DNA of 64,000 nucleotides from Butyrivibrio sp. VCB2006 (GCF_000420945.1 NZ_ATVX01000006.1:124001-188000), one strand, 5' to 3'; counted from the stretch's first letter, positions 25,575 to 34,892 are shown. Made by a program: numbers and translations. The notes: a model not told the origin generated them from the sequence alone.

Positions 25575-27447
25575 TCTTCTTGCCCTCCACACATACACCT
25601 ACTCCATAGGTTCCGGCACCGCAGCCAAGACATCCGAGTCTGCAGTTAGTGGATGGTTTTCCTGAAAGAGCAGTCTTCCATTCTCTAAGAAGAAATGCCT
25701 TAGTAACACCACAATTCAATATATCCCATGGGAATATCTCATCCTCAGAGCGTTCTCTTGTGGTATAGAAAAATGGATCAATACCACATTCCTTAAATGT
25801 GTCCATCCAAACATCAAAATGGAAATATTCACTCCAGGCATCAAATACACAGCCCTTTTCGTAGGCCTTGAGAATAACCTTGTTAAGTTTTCTGTCTCCT
25901 CTAGCAAATATACCTTCCATCATGCTGGCATCTGCTTCATGCCAGTTATATTTAATGTGCTTCTGATTAAGCTGAGCCATAATACCTTTACGGGTCTTGT
26001 TGGCTTTCTCAAGGAATTCTTCCTTGGTATTCATAGGTGCCCACTGGAAAGGAGTAAAAGGCTTGGGGACAAAGAAAGAGGTGCTGGCAACAATATCAAT
26101 TGTTCTTCCATTTCTCTTTTCCTTAGGCACGGTTTCAAAGTATTCTACTGCGACCTTATTAGCTATATCGCCTATTCCGAGGATATCCTCATCAGTTTCT
26201 GTAGGAAGTCCAAGCATAAAGTAAAGTTTAACCTTATTCCAACCTCCCAGGAATGCTTCATGAGATCCTCTGAGAATATCTTCTTCAGTAAGACCTTTGT
26301 TTATAACATCACGCATTCTCTGGGTTCCGGCTTCAGGCGCAAAGGTAAGAGAACTCTTTTTTACATCCTGAACCTTACTCATAACATCAAGAGAAAATGC
26401 GTCTATTCTTAGAGAAGGTAAAGAAATATTTGTTTTCTTGTTATTACATTCTTCAATCAGGAAATCCAAAAGCTCAGGAAGCTTTGAATAATCACTGGAG
26501 CTTAAGGAACTAAGGGATATTTCTTCATAACCGGTGTTTTTTAATAACTCAATAGCGTGCTGCTTAAGGTATTCTATATCTTTTTCTCTGAGAGGCTTAT
26601 AAAGCTGACCGGCCTGACAGAATCTGCAGCCTCTTATGCAGCCACGCATAACTTCAAGGACTACTCTGTCCTGAGTAATCTTAATGTATGGAACGACAGG
26701 TTTTGTTGGATAAAATTCTTTAGAAAGATCTGTACACATTTCCTTGTATACAGTCTCAGGAACATCCTCATAAATAGGCTTCATAGAGGCAATTGTTCCA
26801 TCTTCCTTGTACTGAACATTGTAAAGTGATGGCACATACATTCCAGGAATATGACTAAGCTGTCTTAAAAATTCCTGTCTTGAAATGCCATCTTTTCTTG
26901 CCTTTTTGTAGAGATCAAAGATTTCCCTGTATCTAGTCTCGCCTTCTCCTATATAGAAAAAGTCAAAGAAATAAGTTATAGGCTCAGGATTATAAGTACA
27001 TGGACCACCGCCGACAACAATAGGATCATCCCATGTCCTGTCACCAGCCAGAAGAGGTATGCCTGACAAATCAAGTACCTGAAGTATATTTGTGTAGCAC
27101 ATCTCATATTGAATTGTAAAGCCTAGGAAATCAAAGCTTTTTACCGGATCCTGTGATTCCAGTGCAAAAAGAGGGATCTTTTTGTCCCTAAGAAGCTTGT
27201 CCATATCAGTCCAAGGTGAATAAACACGCTCGCACCAGACATCCTCATAAGAGTTAAAAAGTCCATAAAGAATCTGAATACCAAGATGAGACATTCCTAT
27301 TTCGTAAACGTCGGGAAAGCACATGGCAAACCTGATATCAACAGAGTCTTTATTCTTGTAAACGCTGTTAACCTCATTGCCAATATATCTCTCCGGCTTC
27401 TCAATACTTAGGAGTGTCTCATCTGAAAGAGCTAAATTATAATTCAT
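25567..27447 (-). CDS. B12-binding-domain radical SAM protein, TIGR03960 family, 626 aa
   Basis: Predicted radical SAM enzyme with an N-terminal cobalamin-binding-like domain. The CxxxCxxC cluster motif is in CIRGCRFCQAG (about residue 266). Further cysteines (NCRLGCLGCGAG) near the C-terminus could bind a second cluster. AAGGA precedes the ATG. The gene overlaps its DUF2344 partner by 8 bp. The reaction is unknown; position beside rng, rplU and obg suggests RNA or ribosome modification, which is inference. Confidence 0.9.
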   Translation of the reverse strand: MNYNLALSDETLLSIEKPERYIGNEVNSVYKNKDSVDIRFAMCFPDVYEIGMSHLGIQILYGLFNSYEDVWCERVYSPWTDMDKLLRDKKIPLFALESQDPVKSFDFLGFTIQYEMCYTNILQVLDLSGIPLLAGDRTWDDPIVVGGGPCTYNPEPITYFFDFFYIGEGETRYREIFDLYKKARKDGISRQEFLRQLSHIPGMYVPSLYNVQYKEDGTIASMKPIYEDVPETVYKEMCTDLSKEFYPTKPVVPYIKITQDRVVLEVMRGCIRGCRFCQAGQLYKPLREKDIEYLKQHAIELLKNTGYEEISLSSLSSSDYSKLPELLDFLIEECNNKKTNISLPSLRIDAFSLDVMSKVQDVKKSSLTFAPEAGTQRMRDVINKGLTEEDILRGSHEAFLGGWNKVKLYFMLGLPTETDEDILGIGDIANKVAVEYFETVPKEKRNGRTIDIVASTSFFVPKPFTPFQWAPMNTKEEFLEKANKTRKGIMAQLNQKHIKYNWHEADASMMEGIFARGDRKLNKVILKAYEKGCVFDAWSEYFHFDVWMDTFKECGIDPFFYTTRERSEDEIFPWDILNCGVTKAFLLREWKTALSGKPSTNCRLGCLGCGAGTYGVGVCVEGKKNA

Positions 27448-27456
27448 ATTTTTTCC

Positions 27457-28758
27457 TTATCGTCTAGATAGTTCGTCAGTTATCTCCTCCCAGCTGACAT
27501 TCTTTTCAGCCATGAGGACCATCATATGATACAGGAAATCAGACATTTCGTAAACTATTTCATTGGAGCCTTCATTTTTGGCGGCTATAACCATCTCAGT
27601 TGCTTCTTCTCCAACCTTTTTAAGAATTTTATCAAGGCCTTTGTCAAACAAGTAATTGGTATAGGAGCCCTCTCTTGGATTGACCTTTCTGTCCTGGATT
27701 ACCCCAAACACATTATCCAATACCTTCTGTGGATTCTTTTCAGAATAATCCTTGGAAGCTATTTCGTTGAAAAAGCAGGAGTAACTTCCAGTGTGACAGG
27801 CAACGCCAATCTGCTTAACCTTGGCCAGGATAGTATCAAGATCACAATCCGCAGTCAAAGACATTACATACTGATAGTGAGAACTGGTTTCGCCCTTTAT
27901 CCAAAGTTCGTTTCTGCTACGACTAAAATATGTCATCTTACCTGTTCTTAGAGTTTTATTATAAGCCTCTTCGTTCATATAAGCCAGCATAAGAACCTGA
28001 TCCGTACGATAATCCTGAACAATTACAGGAACCATTCCATCAGAGTTCTTTTTAAGATCGGCAAAAGAAAAATTGGGAACAAGTCTGTTTATATCAATCC
28101 CTATATCGATGCAAGTTTCTTTGTAATCAGATATAGACTTGATATTCTGGTTTATAATATCGCCTGATATTCCATAAACAACAGGTGAATCTGAAAACAA
28201 CAGATATGGCTTTTCAATTGAAGTATTATTCTCGAGCACAGTCACAGGAAGCCCAATTTCTGGTAAAACTGTTTTATCCAGTCCTTCAAATCTTACGCAG
28301 ATAAGTTCACCTGCATATTTACATATCTCATCTTTATTATCTGTTACGGATTGAGAATCACTAAAACAAATGACAATCTTGTCTTTTCCGAATTTATCAG
28401 ATACTTCCTTTAAGATTTCAACATTACCTTCTTTGCTAAAATTAAGGCAGGCTTTTTTGCAACCAGCATAGAGAAGTTTTTTAATATCCTCCATCCTCTT
28501 GACATTTCCCGCACCAACAACAGGGACATCAGAGGCTTTACAAATATCCTTAATAATATCAAGCGCTTTTTCATGAGCCTTGTCATTACCGTTTGCAGAA
28601 AGATCAAAAACTATTATTTCATCAATTCCGCCATTTGAATATTCTGACGCTAAAGACGCAGGATCATCGCAAATAACAGTAGAATCAGTTAAAGACTTAA
28701 CAGCCTTTTCATCCTTTAAATAAATTGATGCTAAAAATCTTTTCTTGAACATAGACAT
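27457..28758 (-). CDS. hisIE: HisIE bifunctional enzyme with an N-terminal degenerate HisF-like barrel, 433 aa
   Basis: Three regions. Residues about 1-215 resemble the HisF/HisA barrel, but the usual CLDVKDG is ASIYLKDE and the second catalytic Asp is replaced by VICFSDS, so both HisF aspartates are lost. Residues about 230-340 are phosphoribosyl-AMP cyclohydrolase (HisI), with MLAYMNEEA, TADCDLD and ACHTGSYSC metal-site motifs. Residues about 345-433 are phosphoribosyl-ATP pyrophosphohydrolase (HisE), with KVGEEATEMVIAAKN. AAGGAG precedes the ATG, which shares one base with the hisB stop. True hisA, hisF, hisH and hisC are not in this operon. Confidence 0.9.
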   Translation of the reverse strand: MSMFKKRFLASIYLKDEKAVKSLTDSTVICDDPASLASEYSNGGIDEIIVFDLSANGNDKAHEKALDIIKDICKASDVPVVGAGNVKRMEDIKKLLYAGCKKACLNFSKEGNVEILKEVSDKFGKDKIVICFSDSQSVTDNKDEICKYAGELICVRFEGLDKTVLPEIGLPVTVLENNTSIEKPYLLFSDSPVVYGISGDIINQNIKSISDYKETCIDIGIDINRLVPNFSFADLKKNSDGMVPVIVQDYRTDQVLMLAYMNEEAYNKTLRTGKMTYFSRSRNELWIKGETSSHYQYVMSLTADCDLDTILAKVKQIGVACHTGSYSCFFNEIASKDYSEKNPQKVLDNVFGVIQDRKVNPREGSYTNYLFDKGLDKILKKVGEEATEMVIAAKNEGSNEIVYEMSDFLYHMMVLMAEKNVSWEEITDELSRR

Positions 28759-29348
28759 TAAAGTGCTCCTTTTGTGCTAAGTACATCAGTAATTCTAGGA
28801 TCTATAGTTGTGGCCTCATCTAAAGCCTTCGCAAAGGCTTTGAAAAGAGCTTCAATCTTGTGATGATCGTTAAGACCGGTTAGAATCCTAAGATGCAAAT
28901 TCATTCCGGCGCTATAAGATATTGCATAAAAGAACTCTCTTACCATCTGAGTATCAAAGTCTCCCACCATTGGAGATGTAAATTCTCCATCCATTACGAA
29001 ATATGGTCGTCCACACAGGTCCACAGCGCACATGACTAAAGTCTCATCCATTGGAAGGATTATGCTTCCATAGCGCTTTATTCCCTTTTTGTCACCAAGG
29101 GCTTTGGCTATAGCCTGTCCAAGAACAATTCCTGTATCCTCAACGGTATGGTGGCAATCTACATTAAGATCTCCCTTAGCCTTAACATTAAGATCAAATA
29201 AACCATGTCTTGTAAAGCCTTCAAGCATGTGGTCAAAGAATCCATTTCCGGTTTCTATGTTTCCTACACCAGAACCATCAATTTTAAAAGAGATTGCAAT
29301 ATCAGTTTCCTTTGTTTTTCTTGCAACTTCTGCAAATCGTCCATCCAT
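28758..29348 (-). CDS. hisB: Imidazoleglycerol-phosphate dehydratase HisB, 196 aa
   Basis: Sixth enzyme of histidine synthesis, Mn-dependent. Metal-binding motifs FFDHML, CHHTVED and the later NDHHKIEA block are all present. Monofunctional, without the phosphatase domain found in E. coli. AAGGAG lies 9 nt before the ATG. It overlaps hisIE by one base. Confidence 0.96.
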   Translation of the reverse strand: MDGRFAEVARKTKETDIAISFKIDGSGVGNIETGNGFFDHMLEGFTRHGLFDLNVKAKGDLNVDCHHTVEDTGIVLGQAIAKALGDKKGIKRYGSIILPMDETLVMCAVDLCGRPYFVMDGEFTSPMVGDFDTQMVREFFYAISYSAGMNLHLRILTGLNDHHKIEALFKAFAKALDEATTIDPRITDVLSTKGAL

Positions 29349-29530
29349 AAGTTGTGTCTCCTTAAATTAACCTTACAAAATCTTGTTAAATTAATCTTAT
29401 AAAAATTAAATAACTTGCAGTTTATAATCAGTTTAGAAAGTTAACTTGCAATTTTAAAATAATTCTTTTAAATCACATCTGCTATTAAACGTCATTTAAT
29501 ATATCGCATTATATGATAACATTTATATTT
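29349..29530 (-). promoter_or_regulatory. AT-rich gap between hisD and hisB with a repeated TGCAAGTTA
   Basis: A 182-bp gap inside an otherwise tight operon. On the minus strand TGCAAGTTA occurs twice, in TTGCAAGTTAAC and CTGCAAGTTATT, about 30 bp apart; TTGCAA with an 18-bp spacer and TTATAA could be an internal promoter. No hairpin terminator is visible. Confidence 0.3.
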
Positions 29531-30820
29531 TTACTCAAATCTCACAGCAATTGAATTAGCATGTGCAGTTAACCCCTCTTCTTTGGCAAAAAGCTCAATA
29601 TCCTGGTGAACTTTGGCAAGAGCTTCTCTTGAATATGAAATAATGCTGCTCTTTTTTACGAAGTCGTCAACATTTAAAGGCGAGAAGAATCTTGCAGTTC
29701 TGTTTGTCGGAAGGATATGATTTGGTCCTGCATAGTAATCTCCAAGAGGTTCTGAAGAATACTCACCAAGGAATATCGCACCGGCATTTTTTATTTTGGT
29801 CATAGTCTCGTAGGGATTTACAGTGATAATTTCAAGGTGCTCAGAAGCAACAGCATTTGCAGCATCTATTGCATCTTCCATACTATCCGCTATAAAAATA
29901 TAACCATAATTTTCCAATGACTTCCTGATGATATCCGCTCTGGAAAGAGTCTTGAGAAATTCATCAATTTCTTTGGATACTTCCTCTGCAAGTCTCTTGG
30001 AAGTGGTAACTAAAATTGCGCTTGCAAGTTCATCATGTTCTGCCTGTGAAAGTAGATCAGCCGCAACGTATCTGGCGTTGGCACTATCATCTGCAAGAAC
30101 AAGAATCTCACTGGGACCAGCAATAGAATCAATGGAAACATATCCAAAGCATGCCTTCTTGGCAAGGGCAACAAATATATTACCGGGACCTGTTATCTTG
30201 TCTACCTTAGGAATACTCTCAGTTCCAAAAGCCATAGCAGCAATTGCCTGTGCTCCGCCTACTTTATAAACCTCGTCTACTCCGGCTATATCAGCTGCAA
30301 CCAAAGTTCCAGGATTAACACAACCATCTGCACCAGGAGGTGTACACATAACAATTCTCTCCACACCTGCAACTTTGGCAGGAACAACATTCATAAGAAC
30401 ACTGGAAGGATAAGCTGCCTTTCCGCCGGGTACATAAACACCTGATATTTCGATTGGAATAATTCTCTGGCCAAGGATGCTTCCATCTTCCCTTGTTTCA
30501 ATCCAGGTATTTCTCTTTTGCTTTTCGTGAAATACTCTGATATTCTCCGCACTTTTTTTCATCACTTCAACAAATTCTGGAGAAAGTTTTGCATAAGCAG
30601 CCTCAATTTCATCTCTTGTAACTTTAACCTTGGATGCATCAAGCTCACACTTATCAAACTTAAACGTATATTCAAAAAGTGCCTTATCTCCGTTGGTTCT
30701 TACATTATCAATTATTTCATTTACGGTATTTTCATACTGAGTGTAGCTTCCGGGATTTCTTCCAAGTAGATTACCAAGAAGCTCCTGTTTATTTTTATCA
30801 TTAAGCTCTAAAGTTCTCAT
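29531..30820 (-). CDS. hisD: Histidinol dehydrogenase HisD, 429 aa
   Basis: Last two oxidation steps of histidine synthesis. The family signature runs from GPGNIFVALAKK through IAGPSEI to LLSQAEHDELA. The catalytic region SEHLEI is present. Starts immediately after the hisG stop (no gap), with AAGGAG inside the hisG 3' end. Confidence 0.97.
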   Translation of the reverse strand: MRTLELNDKNKQELLGNLLGRNPGSYTQYENTVNEIIDNVRTNGDKALFEYTFKFDKCELDASKVKVTRDEIEAAYAKLSPEFVEVMKKSAENIRVFHEKQKRNTWIETREDGSILGQRIIPIEISGVYVPGGKAAYPSSVLMNVVPAKVAGVERIVMCTPPGADGCVNPGTLVAADIAGVDEVYKVGGAQAIAAMAFGTESIPKVDKITGPGNIFVALAKKACFGYVSIDSIAGPSEILVLADDSANARYVAADLLSQAEHDELASAILVTTSKRLAEEVSKEIDEFLKTLSRADIIRKSLENYGYIFIADSMEDAIDAANAVASEHLEIITVNPYETMTKIKNAGAIFLGEYSSEPLGDYYAGPNHILPTNRTARFFSPLNVDDFVKKSSIISYSREALAKVHQDIELFAKEEGLTAHANSIAVRFE

Positions 30821-31459
30821 TTAAACTAAATTCTCCTTCATGTCATTAATAAGTTTTCTGATTCGCTCAGTTTCCATCTGCATACTAACCTGATTAACAA
30901 TCATTCTTGCAGATAATGGACAAATTTCTTCCAGGACTTCAAGACCATTTTCTCTAAGTGTTGAACCGGTCTCAACAATATCAACAATAACATCTGATAG
31001 GTTTACAATAGGCCCCAGTTCTACAGAGCCGTTAAGTTTTATGATATCTACAGTCTGATGTTTCTTGTTAAAGAAATAGTCTTTAGCTATATTGGGATAT
31101 TTACTTGCAACTCTGATCATTTCACGATGGGCAAGGAGTTCCTTGGCTTCATGAGGTCCGCATACACACATTCTGCATTTGCCAAAGCCAAGGTTCAAAA
31201 CCTCATATACTCTTCTGTTTTCCTCAAGGATAGTATCAGCGCCAACAATACCAATATCTGCAGCACCATATTCTACGTAAGTAGGTACATCAGGCCCCTT
31301 TGCCAAAAAGAACTTAAGCTTAAGCTCCTCATTGGTAAATATAAGTTTTCTTGTCTTCTTATCCAATATCTCTTCACAGGAAATACCGCATTTATTAAGG
31401 AGTTCCATTGTGGAATCCACCAGTCTTCCTTTTCCGAGAGCAAATGTTAAATATCTCAT
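30821..31459 (-). CDS. hisG: ATP phosphoribosyltransferase HisG, short form, 212 aa
   Basis: First step of histidine synthesis. The short form lacks the C-terminal regulatory domain and needs HisZ, encoded directly upstream. FALGKGRL at the N-terminus and the PRPP-binding block around DIVETGSTLREN are visible. GGAGG precedes the ATG by 5 nt. Confidence 0.96.
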   Translation of the reverse strand: MRYLTFALGKGRLVDSTMELLNKCGISCEEILDKKTRKLIFTNEELKLKFFLAKGPDVPTYVEYGAADIGIVGADTILEENRRVYEVLNLGFGKCRMCVCGPHEAKELLAHREMIRVASKYPNIAKDYFFNKKHQTVDIIKLNGSVELGPIVNLSDVIVDIVETGSTLRENGLEVLEEICPLSARMIVNQVSMQMETERIRKLINDMKENLV

Positions 31460-31469
31460 AAATCCTCCG

Positions 31470-32579
31470 TTACTGGGCCTTAAGTACTACGTTCTTGCCG
31501 CTTTGTCTAAGCTCACTGGCTTTCTTAAGCGCATTCTCAAAATTATCTTTAGTATAGGTTACAGTTTCAATTTCAGAGAGGTTTCCGGCTCCGATATCCT
31601 GCCTGTATAAAGCTGACATAAGATCATCGATTACAATTGAAAAGCCAATTGATGGAGCATCCTTACCATATTTGCCAAGAAGATTGTCATATCTTCCTCC
31701 CTTGGCAATAGCATCACCTACGCCATAGGTATAAGCACTAAAAATAACACCAGTATAGTAATTAAACCTGCTCAGTATACCAAGATCAAAGGATACATAT
31801 TTTTCAACGCCATAGAAGGTTAATACATTATAAAGCTCTTTGAGCCTTTTAACTGCAGCAATAGATCTTTCGTTGGTTACCTGCCCCATAGCTTTATCTA
31901 AAGCGTCATCCGAACCAATAAACTCAGAAACCTTAACAATAAGATCAATATACTTATCAGGGATATTCTTTTCCCTCATTATGGACTCTGCAGCAAAATA
32001 GTTTTTACCTATGATCTGTTCCCTTATTTCCTCTTCGGTTTCAGGAGTGATATTAGCATCCTCGCAGATTCCCTTATAATAATCCGCGTCTCCAACACTG
32101 ATCTGAAAATCCTTAAGGCCGCTGCATTTAAGAGTTTCGATCAAAAGAGCTATAATCTCTGCATCAGCGTATACAGAAGGATCATTCATAAGCTCTACGC
32201 CTATGTTATAGTTTTCCTTAAGCTTACCTTGAAGATTGGATACATTAAGAAAAGAATTGCCTTCATAGCAGACTCTAATAGGATCACCATTTTCAAGCAT
32301 TACCTTGGAGGCACATCTTGCAATTGAAGGTGTAAAGTCAGGCCTAAGGACCAGCGTATTTCCTTCCGTATCAAAAAACTTATAAAGCTGTTTGGTATCA
32401 GAAGCATTGATTTCTTCTGCAAAGACATCGAAGAACTCAAAGGTAGGTGTCTCGATATCCTGATAGCCAAAGCTTTTCATCTTATCATGGATCTTACCTG
32501 TAATATATTTTCTATCACTGCACTCCTTGCCATAGATATCTCTTACTCCGTCAGGAGTATGCAAAAGAATTTTACTCAT
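31470..32579 (-). CDS. hisZ: ATP phosphoribosyltransferase regulatory subunit HisZ, about 369 aa
   Basis: Catalytically inactive HisRS-like paralogue that activates short HisG. The class II synthetase fold is visible: TPDGVRDIYG, FEFFDVF, LRPDFTPSIAR and a motif-3-like ending AKGGRYDNLLG. No anticodon-binding domain follows. The frame opens at GTG 32585, but AAGAGG with 5 nt spacing favours the ATG at 32579. Confidence 0.93.
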   Translation of the reverse strand: MSKILLHTPDGVRDIYGKECSDRKYITGKIHDKMKSFGYQDIETPTFEFFDVFAEEINASDTKQLYKFFDTEGNTLVLRPDFTPSIARCASKVMLENGDPIRVCYEGNSFLNVSNLQGKLKENYNIGVELMNDPSVYADAEIIALLIETLKCSGLKDFQISVGDADYYKGICEDANITPETEEEIREQIIGKNYFAAESIMREKNIPDKYIDLIVKVSEFIGSDDALDKAMGQVTNERSIAAVKRLKELYNVLTFYGVEKYVSFDLGILSRFNYYTGVIFSAYTYGVGDAIAKGGRYDNLLGKYGKDAPSIGFSIVIDDLMSALYRQDIGAGNLSEIETVTYTKDNFENALKKASELRQSGKNVVLKAQ

Positions 32580-32602
32580 AAACACCTCTTAATCTGTTTG
32601 AA

Positions 32603-32630
32603 GTAGCACTTTATTGCTGCGCAGTGCTAC
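32603..32630 (-). promoter_or_regulatory. Hairpin in the hisZ leader
   Basis: Perfect 8-bp arms GTAGCACT (32603-32610) and AGTGCTAC (32623-32630) around a 12-nt loop between promoter and start. No T-run follows, so it is not a standard terminator; an operator or a regulatory RNA hairpin is possible. Confidence 0.5.
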
Positions 32631-32656
32631 CTTGCTAATTTGGTATCATAGTAAAA

Positions 32657-32685
32657 AGTGTAACCTATAACAAAAACCATGTCAA
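32657..32685 (-). promoter_or_regulatory. his operon promoter
   Basis: Minus-strand TTGACA (32685-32680), exactly 17 bp, TACACT (32662-32657). The leader is about 75 nt, too short for a T-box riboswitch. Confidence 0.8.
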
Positions 32686-32694
32686 TCAAAAAAA

Positions 32695-33231
32695 TTATCT
32701 TTCATCCAGGTCCTTTTGAATCAGGTCCAAATATGGAATGAGAATACCGTTCTCCCCGGGAGAGTTGATTACATAATCATCGGATAGCTCATCTCTTCTA
32801 AAGCTTTTTCTGCCGCCATTTTCAGCTCTTTTCCTAAATTCTTTAAGCTTTCTGAAGGGCAAATAATAAAATTCATTAAGTGAAGTAAAATAAATGAGAA
32901 AAAACGCGATTCCATCCTGTTTTTCAAAGTCTTCCATGAATCTGACCTGATGAGGATGGATATTTTCGAGAGTAAAAGTTGTAGAGGCACATTCTTTTGC
33001 ATCGAAACAGACAGGAATTCCCTGCACTGCCCCTATGTAATCTACGGTACTCTTTTGATCAAAGTACGCCAGAGTAATGTGCCTTGTTTCCTTTTCTATA
33101 TTGATGGGTGTAATAGGAGTTGGAATTTTCTGAATAAGAGCAAGCTCCAGTTCCTGATAGCGTTCATTGGAACGATTAATTAGTTCCTCTAAAGTTGAAC
33201 CACGTAGACCCCTTGATTTCCAAGTAGGCAT
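32695..33231 (-). CDS. recU: Holliday junction resolvase RecU, about 178 aa
   Basis: Resolves recombination intermediates with RuvAB in Firmicutes. Begins MPTWKSRGLRGS, then EELINRSNERY. The catalytic acidic cluster lies around VDYIGAVQG and CFDAKE. The open frame runs 35 codons further upstream into the preceding gene, but homology begins at the ATG 33231, which follows the previous stop by one base and has AAGGGG upstream. Confidence 0.92.
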   Translation of the reverse strand: MPTWKSRGLRGSTLEELINRSNERYQELELALIQKIPTPITPINIEKETRHITLAYFDQKSTVDYIGAVQGIPVCFDAKECASTTFTLENIHPHQVRFMEDFEKQDGIAFFLIYFTSLNEFYYLPFRKLKEFRKRAENGGRKSFRRDELSDDYVINSPGENGILIPYLDLIQKDLDER

Positions 33232-33232
33232 G

Positions 33233-34273
33233 TTACCCCTTTCCGATAAGCTTCTCAAAAGTATCTGGAAGCTGACAGATAAATTCTTTTCCGGATATGT
33301 CACCAAGCTCCTTATCCAGGTTATCAGGTAAAACAAGTTTGTAGCTGTGAAGAAGCTGATAGTTAAGCCCCTTTATGGGTTTACCACCATATTTAACATC
33401 TCCGATAATAGGATGTCCAATGCTCTGAAGGTGAGCCCTGATCTGATGAGGCTTACCGGTGATAAGCTTTACCTCCAAAAGAGTCATATCGCTATCTTCA
33501 TAATATTTAACCGGAGTATACTCTGTTTCTATATACGAATATCTATCATCTTGGGGATCAGTTTTCTTAACAAAAACCTTGTTTTTCTTTTCATCCTTAT
33601 AAAGAAATCCCTTTAAAGATGAAGAATCGGTAATCCTGCCTGTGACTATTGTTCGATAGTACTTGTGAAGAGACCTGTCTTTAAGCATCTTATTCATTAC
33701 TCTTGCTCCATATAAAGACTTGGCGCAGATAACAAGACCGCTGGTGTTACGGTCCAATCTATTGCAAATAGATGGTTTGTAAGTATCAAGCTCAGCAGGA
33801 GTAATATCTCCTTTTTCAAGCAAATATCCAATTAACCAGTCATTAAGGCTATTATCTTTGTATGTTGATTTTTGTGATAAAAGACCTGCAGGCTTATCTA
33901 CAAAAAGAACATCCTGATTCTCATAAATAATATTTAAACTACCTATTTTTTTATACGATGTAATATAGCTTTGCGAAGCTATGCCAATACTCTTCTTTTC
34001 GTTATTAGAATTATTGTTAGTATCTTTTAAATCATTAATGACTTCAGAACTGATTCCTCTGAATTTATCCAAAGTCTCATCCGCAAAAAAGATGCATATC
34101 TTATCATCAAAAGATAACTTCTCGGTTCCTGAAGCCTTCTTCCCATTCAAAGTAATATTCTTTTTCCGTAGCATCTTGTAAATAAAGCCCATGGATGCAT
34201 TTGGAAGATATGCTTTCAGAAAGCCGTCAAGCCTCTTATCTATCTCATTTTTACCAATTACAATTTCCTTCAT
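33233..34273 (-). CDS. RluA-family pseudouridine synthase, about 346 aa
   Basis: Modifies uridine in rRNA or tRNA. N-terminal S4 domain (about 8-70) and catalytic RluA domain with NRLDRNTSGL (Asp nucleophile), then KPHQIRAHLQSIGHP and GDVKYGG. A charged insert of about 40 residues (NNNSNNEKK) lies between the domains. The frame is open to 34342, but GAGGAA and homology support the ATG at 34273. Closest to RluC/RluD types; the target base is unknown. Confidence 0.9.
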   Translation of the reverse strand: MKEIVIGKNEIDKRLDGFLKAYLPNASMGFIYKMLRKKNITLNGKKASGTEKLSFDDKICIFFADETLDKFRGISSEVINDLKDTNNNSNNEKKSIGIASQSYITSYKKIGSLNIIYENQDVLFVDKPAGLLSQKSTYKDNSLNDWLIGYLLEKGDITPAELDTYKPSICNRLDRNTSGLVICAKSLYGARVMNKMLKDRSLHKYYRTIVTGRITDSSSLKGFLYKDEKKNKVFVKKTDPQDDRYSYIETEYTPVKYYEDSDMTLLEVKLITGKPHQIRAHLQSIGHPIIGDVKYGGKPIKGLNYQLLHSYKLVLPDNLDKELGDISGKEFICQLPDTFEKLIGKG

Positions 34274-34280
34274 AAATTCC

Positions 34281-34883
34281 TCATAACGATATGGACAAAA
34301 GAACTGCTGCAGGAGTCTGCACTGTTCCGGGAACCCAGTCATCTTCTATCTTAAACGGATCAATATTTTTATCGGCGCGAAGCTTTTCTAGCTGGTCAAG
34401 ACGATCACAGAATTTACCTAAATCATCAAATACCTTGATGCTGTAGCTGGAATAACCACTTGCTGCCACCATCTTTTTTATATGCTTCTCGCAATCTAAA
34501 GTATCAAGATTCTTATCCGCCGAGTAACAGCAAATATTCTTATCAAGAACTGTAGAAGCATTAACATAAAAATTCTTGTCGTATGAAGTAATAATGTGGT
34601 CATAATGAATAAGCAGGCTGCCTGCATGTTCAAGAATGGTCTTATGATCGGAATCACTGCACTCCTTAGCCTTAAGGAGCATAATCATATTTACTGCGCT
34701 CCAGCCTGTAGGAAGGCATCCAAGGGCTGCAATAATACTAAAAACGCTTTTCTGGGAATGATGAATCAAAAGACCTACAAGAAAAATGCCCACAGTAATT
34801 GCAAGACAGACAACTGTCCTTATAACCGCAACCTTTCTTCCATGTTTAATATATCCAAAATCCCCTTTGTAAACTCTTTTCAT
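34281..34883 (-). CDS. Unknown membrane protein with two helices, 200 aa
   Basis: Not recognised. A basic N-terminus (MKRVYKGDFGYIKHGRK) is followed by two membrane helices (about 22-42 and 48-68), then a cytoplasmic-looking domain of about 130 residues with several Cys and a His (HYDHIIT, CEKHIKKM). AGGAG is 14 nt from the ATG, longer than usual, but no other start is in frame. It sits between two pseudouridine synthase genes. Confidence 0.7.
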   Translation of the reverse strand: MKRVYKGDFGYIKHGRKVAVIRTVVCLAITVGIFLVGLLIHHSQKSVFSIIAALGCLPTGWSAVNMIMLLKAKECSDSDHKTILEHAGSLLIHYDHIITSYDKNFYVNASTVLDKNICCYSADKNLDTLDCEKHIKKMVAASGYSSYSIKVFDDLGKFCDRLDQLEKLRADKNIDPFKIEDDWVPGTVQTPAAVLLSISL

Positions 34884-34892
34884 AACTATAAA

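Noticed and set aside
25819-26412. Plus-strand open frame of 197 codons
   Set aside because: Antisense to the radical SAM gene with no start signals and no recognisable motif.
32586-32694. T-box riboswitch before the his operon
   Set aside because: The leader is only about 75 nt and has no T-box sequence or terminator/antiterminator pair.
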